NCBI GenBank assembly: GCA_965226865.1
Contig: CBDDEH010000004.1
Location: 1,946,096 to 2,010,095 of the forward strand
Reading direction: 5' to 3'
Source: CBDDEH01 sp965226865
GTDB taxonomy: Bacteria > Chloroflexota > Dehalococcoidia > Lucifugimonadales > JAGWBF01
Length of the DNA stretch: 64,000 bases
This document shows, one piece after another, positions 45,795 to 54,279 of the stretch. The notes beneath the pieces are model-generated. The model was not told the DNA's origin and did no database searches. It saw nothing but the letters and a program-made list of their open reading frames with translations. Each line of letters starts with the position of its first letter. Position 1 is the stretch's first letter. The translations under genes and the position numbers were made by a program.

Positions 45795-48175
45795 CTAGCG
45801 TCCCGCGCCGGACCGGCTCTTCCTCTCTTTCCTGCTCCATCTCCAGCGCCCACTCGAACAGGGACGCGGCTGCGGGCTGAGGCTTGCGGCCCCGGCCCTT
45901 GGGCTTGACCGGCTCCTCGGCCATGAACTCCGCCCAGGAGAACAGCGTCTGCTGCGGCTCCGGGGCCTCGTCGTGGTGGCCATTGACCGGGACTGCCGCG
46001 TGTCCGTTCCCGTTGGCGGACACGTGGCCGGTGTCCAGGACCAGCTCGACCGTCGGCTCGATGCCGTCAGCGTGGTGACCATTGGTCCCGTTGCCATTGA
46101 CGTCTACGGCCTCCGGCTCGACTTCGACGACCTTCCAGCCGTCGTCCACCAGGAACTCTTCCGAAGCGGCCTCGGCGTCCCTGGCCTGGGCGAAGACCGC
46201 CTCCACCGTCTCGTCCTCCTCCTCGTCCCCGCTGACGATCTTCCGGGCCAGCGCCATCATCAGGTCGTCGCCGTCGTCTCCGTAGGCGGCCAGCCCGTCC
46301 TCCGGCAGCTCGCCCTCCACCGCCAGCGAGCTTTGCAGCTTCTTCGCCACCAGCTTGAGGGCGTCGGCCTGTAGCGTGTTCTTGTAGCTCATGAACACCA
46401 CCTTGACCGGGCGGGTCTGCCCGATGCGCCACGACCGCCGCGACGCCTGCCGCATTACGTAGACGCTGTAATCAGTTTCGTACCAGATCAGCGTTGGGAA
46501 GTCGATCAAGTCCAACCCCGTCTGCACCAGCCTGGGGTGGCATATCATCACGTCGATGCCCTCCTTCACCCTGTCCGCCACCCACGCCTCCCGCCGTTCC
46601 GGGGCAACGGCGTCGGCCTTCATCACCGCCACGCGGAACCCGTGCCGTGTGAGCATGTCGTCCATCCGCCCGGTGATGTCCCGCGTCCCGGTGTGCGTGG
46701 CGTAGACCAGCACCCTGCGGCCCTCCATCCGCTCCGCCGCCACCATGTCGATGAGGGCCTTCTCCTTGGGGTAGAGCCGCTCCTCGGAGAGGGGCGGCAC
46801 CTGCACGATCACGTCCCCGCTCCTGGGGTCGAAGACCGTCTCCCCCCTGGTGCAGCCGTCGGGGTAGGCCAACAGGGTTTGCAGGTAGGTCGCCAGCAGC
46901 CGCTTGGAGCCAGCCTTGAGAGCCTCCGCCAGCTTCAGCCGCAGCTCCTCGTACACGGTGTTGTAGGCGCTGCGCTGGGAGTAGCCCGTCGCGTCCTCCT
47001 CCGAGTCCATGCTGGACAGCATCACCTGCTCGTCGTAGGGCGGCAGCCCCGAGGCAACGTCGGCCAGTCTGAGGAAGACCAAGGCCCGGCCGGAGGTGTT
47101 GCCGATGATGTGGAAGAGGGCGGAGGGCACAAGGCCCGGCCTCTCCCACCACCTTGCGGTACTTGCGCCGCCTGCTGAACCTCCCGTCCTCCACCGAGTC
47201 GTCGTCGGGCTTGCCGACGGTGTGCTCCTCGAAGCCGTACCGCTGAATCCAGCGGTGCTCGTCGGAGCGTCCGAAGTCCGTGCGAATCTCAGGCGAGAAC
47301 CGGTAGAGCAGGTGGAACAGCGTGCTCGAATACCCGCCCATCAGAGTCCCCGACAGGCTGAGGGACTTGCCGCAGACGTCGGCGAGGACTCCGGCGGCGA
47401 TGCCCTGGGCGCTTCCGCGCCCCTTATATTCATGGACCTCATCCCCGACCAGCAGGTCGAAGAAGCCCTTCATGTGGTGCTTCACGTAGTCGGCCAAAGG
47501 GTAGCGGGCGGGGCCGGACTTGTCGGCCTGCCAGAGGGGAGAGCCGCAGCCGGCGCAGGTGTGCTTGCGGCGGTTCAGGTCCTCGTCCGTGAGGGGAACG
47601 CCGTCCTTGTCCACGATCTGGGCGGTGCAGTCGGGGCAACAGGGGACCCGGAACGGCTCGCCCGTCTCCTCGTCCCGAAGGAGCCTGCCCTTCGACGTTG
47701 CCCACCGCTCTATCACGGCGGGCATCCAGCGGTAGGAGAGCTTGGCCTTCTCACGGCTCATCACCGCGAAGAGGGGGCCGGAGCCGACGGAGAGGCGAAG
47801 CCGCTCCAGGTCGGTGATGGACTTGACGATGACGGCGCGTGCGCCGGGCACCGTCATCTCCACCTCCCGCTTCCACTTGGGGACCAGGTGGGGCGGGCAG
47901 AGGACCAGGACCCGCTTGAAGCCCGCCAGATGTGCTGCGGCGGCGGCGATGAAGGTCTTGCCGGTGCCCATCTCGCCGACGACGGTGGTGCCCCGGTGGG
48001 CTTCGAGGGAGAGGGCCGCTCCCTTTATGGCGTCCTCCTGCGCCCCCAGGGGCTTGCGGAGCAGGCGGGGGAGCTTGTGGCCGTTCTCTGAGGGCCGGTA
48101 GAGGGGTGGGTAGGACTCCACCACCCGCTGGGCGATGGCGTCCTTGAACGTGTCGATGAACTGTCCGAGGTTCAT
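45795..48175 (-). CDS. SNF2/DEAD-like helicase with zinc ribbon, left arm, frameshifted
   Basis: Large helicase (about 790 residues when repaired). N-terminal motor: GEMGTGKTFIAAAAAHLAGF (Walker A), DEVHEYKGRG (DEVH box), SLSGTLMGG (motif III), with an inserted zinc ribbon (CCPDC...CAGCG, about 185-225). C-terminal motor: HPRLVQTGLDLIDFPTLIW and RQASRRSWRIGQTRP (SNF2 motif VI). A single-base deletion near 47.13-47.15 kb shifts the frame after RKVV, and an extra base near 45.81 kb replaces the true end EEPVGAGR by a longer tail to 45697. The ancestral stop is at 45795, as confirmed by remnant R1. The C-terminal ~150 residues are low-complexity Gly/Asn/His rich. Confidence 0.82.
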
Positions 48176-48221
48176 GTCTTTCTCCTTCCTTTATGAGAGT
48201 GCTTGGGGTTGGGCGATAGGC

Positions 48222-48279
48222 GATGCCCCGCCAGTCGATGGGACCAACGGGGCCTCGTGAGCGGCTCGTGTGAGCCGTC
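48222..48279 (-). promoter_or_regulatory. Double hairpin between small zinc gene and helicase, left arm
   Basis: On the minus strand the stop TAG runs into the first hairpin (ACGGCTCACACGAGCCG), followed by a second with arms GGCCCCG/CGGGGC. No T-run. Counterpart of 58367-58416. Confidence 0.55.
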
Positions 48280-48473
48280 TATGCTGCGTTGGGGAGGGAC
48301 TCCCGCCGCTTTGCGTCGTCGTAGCACCTGCCCCGCAGGTGGTAGGACTTCACCGGGGAGGAGACCGCCCTTCCGCCGATGATGTCCACCGAGGCGGTCT
48401 GCATGGCCGGTTCGCCGGGGGCGATGGGCTGCCCGCAGCGGCAGCAGGCTTCCAGCGTCATGGTCGTCTGCAT
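48279..48473 (-). CDS. Small zinc-binding-like protein (64 residues), left arm
   Basis: Starts MQTTMTLEACCRCGQPIAPG; the CCxCG motif and a later Cys (RGRCYDDAKRRE) suggest a small zinc site. Identical in length to the right-arm copy. It lies between the methyltransferase and helicase genes, separated by hairpin modules on both sides. Function unknown; long frames extending upstream are read-through of the hairpin region. Confidence 0.65.
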   Translation of the reverse strand: MQTTMTLEACCRCGQPIAPGEPAMQTASVDIIGGRAVSSPVKSYHLRGRCYDDAKRRESLPNAA

Positions 48474-48520
48474 CTTCACGACCTTCCTTCCTTTATAAGG
48501 GTGTTGCGTCCAGACGAAGC

Positions 48521-48586
48521 GAGGCCCCGCCGTTTCCCGGTAGAGGGATGGCGGGGCCTCGGGGCGCGGCTCTTGGGGCGAGCCGT
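48521..48586 (-). promoter_or_regulatory. Double hairpin between methyltransferase and small zinc gene, left arm
   Basis: Stop TAG followed by ACGGCT...AGCCG and a larger hairpin with arms GAGGCCCCGCC and GGCGGGGCCTC around the loop motif CCCTCTACCGGG. Counterpart of 58059-58114. Confidence 0.6.
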
Positions 48587-49624
48587 CTATGCTGCGATGT
48601 CGGTGATCTCTCCGCCGTGCAGGTCCAGGGCGACCACGGTGGTCTTGAGCTTCTCCCGGTGGACCTCCTTCTCCGGGGAGTCCTCCACCATGACCATCTC
48701 CTTCGAGGTGCGGCCCTTGACCAGTATGCGCCGGCCCTCGGCCTCCAGGCAGAGGTTGTCCAGGAAGCCCGCCGCCACCAGCATCGCCATGTGTCCCCGC
48801 CTGAGGGGCATCAGCGGGCGGGTGCGGGTGTCCCTGGCGGGCCAGAGGGTGTCGGTTATCTCCGTGCTCGTCCACAGCCCCGACCGCCTGGCCTCGGCAG
48901 CAGCCGCGACGGGATCGACGGTGCGGGTGGTGAACAGGATGTCCCCGCTCGGCGTGGTCTTCGGCGTGAACGGCGGGTACTGTTCGGGGCGCATCGGCTC
49001 CGGCTCCCCCACCGCCCACTCCAGCACCATGCTCTCGGCGTGGGCGTCGGGCACGGGGTCGGCCTTCCGGTAGGCCATGAGCACGACCTGGTCGAAGACC
49101 TCGCGCTCCGGGTCGGGGAAGGCCCAGCACCGCGTCCGCCCGTAGTGGGTGGAGAGATAGCGGGCCGAGACCGCGAGGCGCTGCCTGGGGACGATGAACA
49201 CCAGCAGCCCGCCCTCGGCCAGGTAGCGCGTCGTGTGGGTCAGGAAGGCGTGCTCCGTCCGCTTGTCTTCCGAGTCATGGTCATATGGCGGATTCAAAAG
49301 GAGCAGCCCGAAGGCCCCGTTCGCTACGGATGTGGCGAACAGGTCCGAGGCCAGGGCGTGGCCGAGCCGCTTCTCCGCCTCCTCCGCCCGGTCCCGGTGC
49401 AGCTCGACGCCGTAGGTCTCGATGGGGATGGCGTTGGGCGCGTCCATGCGCCCGGCAAGCTGCGCCAGCGCCTCCCCAGCCCCGCAGCAGGGGTCGAGGA
49501 TGCGGAGGGTCTCCCGGTCCCTGTGGTAGTAGCCGGTGGGGGTGTGAATCAGCCCCGCGAGCAGGTCAACGACCCGCTCCGGCGTGGGGTAAAATCCGCC
49601 TTTCGCCTGTGCTGCAAGTCTCAT
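48587..49624 (-). CDS. N6-adenine-type DNA methyltransferase (DUF6094-like), left arm
   Basis: 345 residues starting at ATG 49624. The SAM motif is LDPCCGAGEALAQLAGRM (about 43-60), and the catalytic motif is LLLNPPYDHD (about 108-117), the NPPY type of adenine methyltransferases. The N-terminus AKGGFYPTPERVVDLL matches the DUF6094 group found in phages and mobile elements. The C-terminal ~100 residues have no recognised target-recognition domain. It overlaps the upstream 89-residue gene by four bases. No restriction enzyme is adjacent, so an orphan methylase or self-marking role is possible. Confidence 0.83.
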   Translation of the reverse strand: MRLAAQAKGGFYPTPERVVDLLAGLIHTPTGYYHRDRETLRILDPCCGAGEALAQLAGRMDAPNAIPIETYGVELHRDRAEEAEKRLGHALASDLFATSVANGAFGLLLLNPPYDHDSEDKRTEHAFLTHTTRYLAEGGLLVFIVPRQRLAVSARYLSTHYGRTRCWAFPDPEREVFDQVVLMAYRKADPVPDAHAESMVLEWAVGEPEPMRPEQYPPFTPKTTPSGDILFTTRTVDPVAAAAEARRSGLWTSTEITDTLWPARDTRTRPLMPLRRGHMAMLVAAGFLDNLCLEAEGRRILVKGRTSKEMVMVEDSPEKEVHREKLKTTVVALDLHGGEITDIAA

Positions 49625-49890
49625 GTCGTCTCTCCTTTCTCTGTATCGTCTGTCGTGTCCGTTGGCGGCCCGAACCGGCAGGGTTCGGGGTTGCAGAAGC
49701 GGCAGTCCCTTCTCGCCCTGGGGGGCGGCACGTAGTCCTCGGCGGTCACCGCCTGGAAGATCACCTGGATGCCGCACGAGCCGCAGTGGTAGGTCTCCCC
49801 GGTGTGGATGTCCCTGTCCAGCTCCTCCACCCGGGCGAACCGCTCGTCGCAGTGGGGGCAGGTGAAGTAGACGGTCTGTTCCCTGTTCAT
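49621..49890 (-). CDS. Small zinc-finger protein (89 residues), left arm only
   Basis: Starts MNREQTVYFTCPHCDERFAR; two CxxC pairs (CPHC, CGSCG) and a C-terminal Cys pair (DCRFCNPEPC) indicate one or two zinc sites. It is missing from the right arm, where the previous gene is followed directly by the methyltransferase. An ATGA overlap couples it to the methyltransferase. Confidence 0.65.
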   Translation of the reverse strand: MNREQTVYFTCPHCDERFARVEELDRDIHTGETYHCGSCGIQVIFQAVTAEDYVPPPRARRDCRFCNPEPCRFGPPTDTTDDTEKGETT

Positions 49891-49892
49891 GT

Positions 49893-50291
49893 CTATCTCC
49901 CTTCCGTGTTGTTTGTCCTGACCCCCACCACCTCTCCGGTGGCGAGGGTGCGCTGGTAGCAGAGCACCTGGCCGGTCTGCATCGCCTTGGCGCAGGATGT
50001 GCAGAAGGCGGTTATCAGCTCGGCATGGTTGGCGACGACCACCCGCCTGACCAGCGCCGAGCCGCCTTCCGGCGTGTCGTGGCGGTACAGGGTCAACCGG
50101 AGGTCGTTGCGCTCCTCCTCCGTCGCCCTCCTGTAAAAATGGGGTTGGCCGGAGGCGCACAGGTGGGCCGAGCCGTCGTGCTCGCAGAAGCGGCAGGCCG
50201 TCCCGTCCGGCGAGAAGCGCCGCCACGCTCCGGCGTTGCGGTGGTTCCGCCGCTTGCTGGGCCGCTTGGCCCGCTTCAGCGTCCTATCCAT
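49893..50291 (-). CDS. Zinc-finger hypothetical protein, left arm
   Basis: 132 residues with a very basic N-terminus (MDRTLKRAKRPSKRRNHRN) and four zinc-ligand pairs or singles: ACRFCEHDGSAHLC, then AFCTSCAKA and VLCYQR. Such small basic zinc proteins often bind nucleic acid. It overlaps the preceding gene by eight bases. The right-arm copy (56572) keeps all cysteine pairs. Function unknown. Confidence 0.65.
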   Translation of the reverse strand: MDRTLKRAKRPSKRRNHRNAGAWRRFSPDGTACRFCEHDGSAHLCASGQPHFYRRATEEERNDLRLTLYRHDTPEGGSALVRRVVVANHAELITAFCTSCAKAMQTGQVLCYQRTLATGEVVGVRTNNTEGR

Positions 50292-50934
50292 CGGTCCCCT
50301 CCTCCGGCAGCGCCAGCCTTCCAGACGCCACGGCCCCGGAGAGGTCCTCCCTGAGCCGCTCGGCGTTGGGGGAGCACCTGTAGGCGACGACGCCGGAGGA
50401 CTGGAGCGGCGCTATCTCGCCGTTCTCCAGGCCCCGCTCCCACAGCCAGCCGGCCCAGGAGCGGTGCAGGGGCAGGGGACTTCTCTTGTCGAGGAAACGG
50501 TGGTGCAGCGCGGGGGCCTCGCCCTCGCTCTGCACCAGCAGCAGGAAGTCGTCCCGCTCGAAGGCGTATTCCGCCGTCTTGGTAAAGACCAGCGCGTGCC
50601 ATCCGCCGCTCACCGGCAGGCGGGCTATCTTGGTCGTCCAGGTGCCGATCGTGTTGTACGGGATGGAGCAACGCTCGTAGCCGCCCGAAAGCGCCATTCC
50701 GTCCGCCCCTTTGATGAGGTGGGCCACTTCCGGGGGCTGCTTGAGCAGGGAGGCCCAGATGGCCTTGAGCGCCGTCTGGCTTCCCACCATCGACAGGAAC
50801 CAGAGTCCCTGGGAGTCGGGGTCGCGGGCGAAGGCGTCGGCGGTGGCCGAGAAGCCGCCCGCGCTGATCGTAAACAGGTCTTCGGGGTCGAGGCTGCCTG
50901 CCTTGTCGGCAGACAGGTCGTGTGTCGCAAGCAT
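50284..50934 (-). CDS. Conserved element protein (216 residues), unknown, left arm
   Basis: Not recognised. Conserved in both arms, with blocks DPEDLFTISAGGFSATADAF, MVGSQTALKAIWASLLKQPP and GTWTTKIARLPVSGGWHALV. The N-terminus here has about nine extra residues (DLSADKAGS) compared with the right arm. It lies between radC and the zinc-finger gene. Confidence 0.65.
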   Translation of the reverse strand: MLATHDLSADKAGSLDPEDLFTISAGGFSATADAFARDPDSQGLWFLSMVGSQTALKAIWASLLKQPPEVAHLIKGADGMALSGGYERCSIPYNTIGTWTTKIARLPVSGGWHALVFTKTAEYAFERDDFLLLVQSEGEAPALHHRFLDKRSPLPLHRSWAGWLWERGLENGEIAPLQSSGVVAYRCSPNAERLREDLSGAVASGRLALPEEGTDG

Positions 50935-51030
50935 GGTATCTCTCCTTGTGGTTGGTGTCGGATGATGCGCGGGAGAGCGAATCCCCCGCGTGCGGGCCGG
51001 ACGGCGTGGGCCGACCGGACTTGTGGAGCG
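50935..51030 (-). promoter_or_regulatory. Hairpin-rich gap after radC, left arm
   Basis: Contains a GC-rich hairpin (GCGGGGGA...TCTCCCGC around a TTCG loop) before the ribosome site AGGAGAG, in the same place as at 55865-55910. Confidence 0.5.
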
Positions 51031-51537
51031 TCAGGCCATGAGGCCCCGCTCCTTGAGGCTGATGAACTTCTCCCCGCCGATGACGACATGGTCCAGAAGC
51101 TCGATGCCCAGGAGCTTTGCCGCCTGGAAAATCTCCCTGGTGATGGCCACGTCCTCCGGGCTGGGCGTCGGGTCCTGGCTGGGGTGGTTGTGGCTGATGA
51201 TGATGCTGGGGACGGCTTCGATGACGGCGGGGCGCAGCACCTCGGCGGGCCTGACGATGGCCGACGATACGTTCCCTTGGTAGACCACCCTCTGGCCCAC
51301 GACGTTGTTCTTGGTGTCCAATAGCAGCACCCGAAGCTGCTCCTGGGCCAGTTGCGCCATCTCCGGCCCCAGCAGCCTGCGCACGTCGTCGGGGCAGTTG
51401 ATGGCGGGCGGGTCCTCCGGGCGCTCAGGCTGGGTCTCGACCTCGTAGCGCATGGCGATCTCGCCCAGCAGGTGCAGGTTGCTGCGCAGCGCCTCCAGCA
51501 GCGCGGCGTCCTTGGTGAGGGTCTTCTTCCTGGTCAT
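51031..51537 (-). CDS. radC: RadC-like JAB-domain protein, left arm
   Basis: 168 residues covering only the C-terminal JAB domain of RadC: VRRLLGPEMAQLAQEQLRVL, YQGNVSSAIVRPAEVLRPAV and the metal motif SHNHPSQDPTPSPED, with a final HVVIGGEKFISLKERGL. Such short RadC proteins are frequent on plasmids and genomic islands; their function in repair is unproven. The right-arm copy has SGDPTPS, the canonical form; here Gln replaces Gly. Confidence 0.85.
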   Translation of the reverse strand: MTRKKTLTKDAALLEALRSNLHLLGEIAMRYEVETQPERPEDPPAINCPDDVRRLLGPEMAQLAQEQLRVLLLDTKNNVVGQRVVYQGNVSSAIVRPAEVLRPAVIEAVPSIIISHNHPSQDPTPSPEDVAITREIFQAAKLLGIELLDHVVIGGEKFISLKERGLMA

Positions 51538-51572
51538 GTCGGCCTCCTTCGTTTTCGGTTAGAAACAGGAGC

Positions 51573-51651
51573 GGGGCCGCGCCCTGTAGAGGGGCGCGGC
51601 CCCGTGGTGCGCCTTCAGTGAGGCGTCGCTATGCGGTTGTCGGTTGACGGG
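51573..51651 (-). promoter_or_regulatory. Double hairpin between ssb and radC, left arm
   Basis: Main hairpin at 51573-51603 with arms GGGGCCGCGCCC and GGGCGCGGCCCC and loop CTCTACA on the minus strand; a GACGCC...GGCGCA hairpin lies before it. Counterpart of 55197-55268. Confidence 0.6.
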
Positions 51652-52053
51652 CTAGAAAGGAGAGGCGGCGACCGTCTGCTCGACGTCCGAGGCGTCGCCG
51701 TCGTTGACCTGCCCGCCGTTCCCGTTGCCGTTGCGAGAGTCGAGGAAGACGACCTCGGAGGCGTGAATCTCGGTGCGGTAGCGCCGCTGCCCGTCGTCCC
51801 CCTCCCAGGTGTTGTTCACCAGGCGTCCGGCGACGTAGATGCGGTGGCCCTTGCCGATGTATTCGTTGACGGCTTCGGCGGTCTTGCTCCAGATGACGAC
51901 GTTGTGCCAGTCGGCCTCGACCTCCCCGTCCTGGCGGCGGCGGTCCGTCGCCAGCCGCAGCTTGGTGACGGCGGTGCCGTTGGGGGTGTACTGCATCTCC
52001 GGCTCGGTACCCACTCTGCCCAAAAGCTCTACCTTGTTGATGGTGCGTGCCAT
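51652..52053 (-). CDS. ssb: Single-stranded DNA-binding protein, left arm
   Basis: 133 residues, started at ATG 52053 to give the standard MARTINKVELLGRVG. OB-fold motifs: EMQYTPNGTAVTKLRLAT, DWHNVVIWSKTAEAVNEYI, GKGHRIYVAGRLVNNTWEG. The C-terminus ends DVEQTVAASPF, not the acidic DDDIPF of chromosomal SSBs, as is usual for element-borne SSBs. AGGAGG precedes the start. One copy here against two in the right arm. Confidence 0.9.
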   Translation of the reverse strand: MARTINKVELLGRVGTEPEMQYTPNGTAVTKLRLATDRRRQDGEVEADWHNVVIWSKTAEAVNEYIGKGHRIYVAGRLVNNTWEGDDGQRRYRTEIHASEVVFLDSRNGNGNGGQVNDGDASDVEQTVAASPF

Positions 52054-52069
52054 TTCGATTCCTCCTGAA

Positions 52070-52164
52070 TGTTGTGGCGCAGCCATGCCGCGCCCGGTTG
52101 AATGAGAGCGGGGCCGTCCCTGTAGAGGGAAGCGGCCCCGTCCTGCGCTCCCGCTTCGGAGCGT
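52070..52164 (-). promoter_or_regulatory. Triple hairpin upstream of ssb, left arm
   Basis: On the minus strand: GCTCC...GGAGC, then arms GGGGCCG/CGGCCCC (52110-52139) around TTCCCTCTACAGGGA, then GGCGC...GCGCC just before AGGAGG. The same triple array precedes both ssb genes of the right arm. Confidence 0.65.
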
Positions 52165-52518
52165 CTAGCTGAACTCGATGTGCTGCGGCTCAGGCCCCGG
52201 CTCGCCGAAGAGCCGGTCGGGGTCGAAGGCTTCGACCGAGCGCCTGAGCCTTGCCAGGGCGTCCACGGCTTCGCCCGCGTGGGCCTTCGGGTTGTCCACC
52301 GCCCTGAAGTAGCCCAGGGCGGCGTCCACGACCTCGGCGTGGGCGGCGTTGCTACAGAACACTCGCTCCGAGGCCCTCGCCATCATCTCCGTGCTTACCA
52401 GCCCCCCGATGCGGTTGGCCAGGCGGGTCTGGACCGAGGCCAGCTCGTTGGCCAGCCGTGCGATCTCGCGGGTGGCGGGCGGCATCTTCCGCAGGGTCTT
52501 GGGCGCGAATCTGCTCAT
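52165..52518 (-). CDS. Hypothetical protein (117 residues), left arm only
   Basis: Starts MSRFAPKTLRKMPPATREIA after GAGGAC. Appears fully helical, with a possible coiled coil (LANELASVQTRLANRIGGLV) and a Pro-rich end. Absent from the right arm. Function unknown. Confidence 0.55.
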   Translation of the reverse strand: MSRFAPKTLRKMPPATREIARLANELASVQTRLANRIGGLVSTEMMARASERVFCSNAAHAEVVDAALGYFRAVDNPKAHAGEAVDALARLRRSVEAFDPDRLFGEPGPEPQHIEFS

Positions 52519-52580
52519 CTGTCCTCCTTTGTTTCTTCCCTGATTGCGTCTATGACCGCTGGTCACCAGGTCGCCATCCT

Positions 52581-52958
52581 CTACGACAGTCTCCTGATCT
52601 CGCCGAGGGTCATCGGCTTCCAGTACAGGTCGCGCTCCACGGCGGGGACGCTGCCGAACACGGTTGCCTCCGCCAACTCGGTGAGGTCGAAGTAGCCGAC
52701 TTCCGTCTCGAACCCCTCGACGAGGCCGAAGCACAGTCCGGTCTCGGGGTCCCACTCGGTGACGTACCAGGTCCAGTTGCTGTAGGGGCTGAAAAGCTTG
52801 GCCGGGGCGAGAACGTCGTCGTAGTCCTCGACGTTCTCGTTGGCTCCGATCGCGGGGATCGTGTCCCCGAGCTCCTTCGTCATGAGCTTGTGCCTGCGGC
52901 GCCCGCTGTGGTTGTCCTGCCAGGTCGTGGTCTTGGCGTTTCCCTTCTGGTCAAGCAT
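52581..52958 (-). CDS. DUF2958 protein, left arm only
   Basis: 125 residues matching DUF2958: LMTKELGDTIPAIGANENVE, then KLFSPYSNWTWYVTEWDPET, GFETEVGYFDLTELA and ERDLYWKPMTLGEI. Members are common on plasmids and integrative elements, often near SSB and antirestriction genes; no activity is established. It follows the nuclease gene in this arm but is missing at that position in the right arm. Confidence 0.8.
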   Translation of the reverse strand: MLDQKGNAKTTTWQDNHSGRRRHKLMTKELGDTIPAIGANENVEDYDDVLAPAKLFSPYSNWTWYVTEWDPETGLCFGLVEGFETEVGYFDLTELAEATVFGSVPAVERDLYWKPMTLGEIRRLS

Positions 52959-52996
52959 GGTTTCTCCTCTCCTATGGGGTTGTATGAGATTCGGCG

Positions 52997-53051
52997 GAGC
53001 CGTTCCCTTTAGAGGGAAGCGGCCCCGTCCTGCGCTCCGTTGTGGGAGCGT
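52997..53051 (-). promoter_or_regulatory. Double hairpin after nuclease gene, left arm
   Basis: Stop TAG followed by ACGCTCC...GGAGCG and an imperfect hairpin GGGGCCGCTTCCC...GGGAACGGCTCC. Same position as 54168-54260. Confidence 0.55.
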
Positions 53052-53372
53052 CTAGGTCACCCGGTCGGCCCGGACCTCCGGGGCGAGCAGCTCGTTGAGC
53101 CTGCGGTAGTTGACCGAGTAGCGAGTCGAGCGGACCAGGCTGACCGTGCGTCCGTTGACGGTCGCCTTCGCGTCCCCCTGGCGGCGCATCCACGCCTTCA
53201 GGGTGTCGAGCGCGCTGCGCTTGACCTTCTCCGGCTCCTTGATGGCTTCCTGGGCTTCCGCGTAGGCCGCCACCGCGTCCCGCGCCTCCTGGTCGCTAAC
53301 CTCCTCTCCCTCCATCTCCGTCTCGTCGTCCGCTTCCGCCGCACCCGGCAGGCAGACCCCCAGGACCCGCAG
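53052..53372 (-). pseudogene. PD-(D/E)XK nuclease C-terminal fragment, left arm
   Basis: Only the last ~105 codons remain, from VLGVCLPGAAEADDE (the last cysteine of the metal cluster) to RSTRYSVNYRRLNELL and the stop. The catalytic part is lost at the junction with the right arm. Open frames continuing beyond the junction are antisense to the right-arm gene. Confidence 0.75.
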
Positions 53373-53382
53373 CAGGTGTCGG
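53366..53382. other. Head-to-head junction of the two arms
   Basis: Left-arm homology ends at about 53372 and right-arm nuclease sequence is recognisable from about 53378 (VQVGPNMLVTGHPD). No spacer, inverted repeat or recombination site is apparent. The two nuclease fragments overlap in the parts they encode, so the joint is not a cut through one gene copy. Confidence 0.7.
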
Positions 53383-54167
53383 TGCAGGTCGGCCCCAACA
53401 TGCTGGTGACGGGACACCCCGACGCCACGGGCGTCATGCCCCTGTTCGGCGGCGAGGCGGTCGTCGAGGTCAAGACCAGGGGCCCCGAGGCGTTCAAGCG
53501 GTGGCGGACGTTGGGAGCGGAGCGCAGCCACCCAGCGTCGGTAGCCCAGGCAGCCTTCTACACCCTGGGGACCTTCGGGGAGCTGCGGGACGCGGTGATC
53601 GCCACGATGGACACCGGCAGCCGCCAGTGGGACTACGAGGTCATCCCCGCCGAGCGGGTGGGGCAGGCCCTGGAGCGGGCCTCCGAGTGGCTCGGACAGT
53701 TGGGCGCTCACCTCGTCCAGAGCGGGCCGGACCCCGACGCCCTGCCGGAACGGGACTACTCCGTCACGGATTGGCAGTGCAAGTCCTGCCCATTCCTCAA
53801 CGTCTGCCTGCCGGGGACGGCGGCGGAGGCCGAAGGGGAAGCGGAACCCGCCGAGGACGCCGAGCCTGTGGAGCCGGTGACCGACGAGCAGGCGCGGAAC
53901 GCGCTCCACGAGTACGAGGAGATACAGGACACCATCCGGGAGTTCGAGGACGAGAAGAAGTGGGTGGTGGAGAAGCTCGGGACCTGGCTGGGCCAGCAGG
54001 GGGTGGACAAGGCCAAGCTCCAAGGGCGGGCGAAGACCCGTTCCGTGGGCATGGTCACGTCCCGCCGCTACTCGGTGGACTACAGGCGGCTCAACAACCT
54101 GCTGGACCCGGAGACCCGCTCGGAGATCGTCACCGAGAACGTCTCCGAGTACCTGCGGGTCAGCTAG
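53373..54167 (+). CDS. PD-(D/E)XK (RecB/Cas4-like) nuclease, 5'-truncated, right arm
   Basis: About 260 residues remain. Catalytic motifs: GHPDATGV (Asp), VVEVKTRG (E-x-K) and QAAFYTLG (motif QxxxY), then a Cys cluster WQCKSCPFLNVC as in Cas4/AddB-type iron-sulfur nucleases, of which the first Cys is probably in the lost N-terminus. A coiled-coil-like region and SRRYSVDYRRLNNLL follow. The start is missing: upstream DNA is the antisense of the left arm. The nearest in-frame ATG at 53040 is not credible. Confidence 0.78.
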   Translation, partial: QVSVQVGPNMLVTGHPDATGVMPLFGGEAVVEVKTRGPEAFKRWRTLGAERSHPASVAQAAFYTLGTFGELRDAVIATMDTGSRQWDYEVIPAERVGQALERASEWLGQLGAHLVQSGPDPDALPERDYSVTDWQCKSCPFLNVCLPGTAAEAEGEAEPAEDAEPVEPVTDEQARNALHEYEEIQDTIREFEDEKKWVVEKLGTWLGQQGVDKAKLQGRAKTRSVGMVTSRRYSVDYRRLNNLLDPETRSEIVTENVSEYLRVS

Positions 54168-54260
54168 ACGCTCCCCAGCCGGAGCGCATCACGGGGCCGC
54201 TTCCCTCTATCGGGACGGCCCCGCTCACATTCAACCGGGCGCGGCAACGTCCGCGCCACG
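54168..54260 (+). promoter_or_regulatory. Triple hairpin upstream of ssb 1, right arm
   Basis: Three consecutive stems: 54170-54185 (GCTCC/GGAGC), 54193-54222 (GGGGCCG/CGGCCCC with CTTCCCTCTATCGGGA between) and 54238-54257 (GGCGCGG/CCGCGCC), followed by AGGAGG and the ssb start. No T-run. Confidence 0.65.
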
Positions 54261-54279
54261 ACATGCAGGAGGAATCGAA

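Larger units (their letters stand above)
42252..53372 (-). repeat. Left arm of the giant diverged inverted repeat
   Basis: Leftward gene series from nuclease fragment to thiF. It has the same gene order as the right arm (53373-64000+) in mirror image, with gene-by-gene protein and DNA similarity, but many substitutions and several gene gains/losses. Arm-specific genes here: DUF2958, a 117-residue protein and an 89-residue zinc protein. Confidence 0.9.

Noticed and set aside
48176..48586. Hairpins of the element as ordinary rho-independent terminators
   Set aside because: Stems are strong, but no U-run follows, and they sit between genes that look like parts of one transcription unit.
47096..49735. 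Long open frames on the plus strand of the left arm (for example 47096-48091 and 48548-49735)
   Set aside because: Shadows of GC-rich genes on the minus strand; they lack ribosome sites and family motifs while the opposite strand has clear domains.
53040..54023. Long frames reading through the central junction on both strands (53040-54167 plus, 53052-54023 minus)
   Set aside because: Half of each is antisense of the other arm's nuclease gene; only the parts matching the nuclease are accepted.
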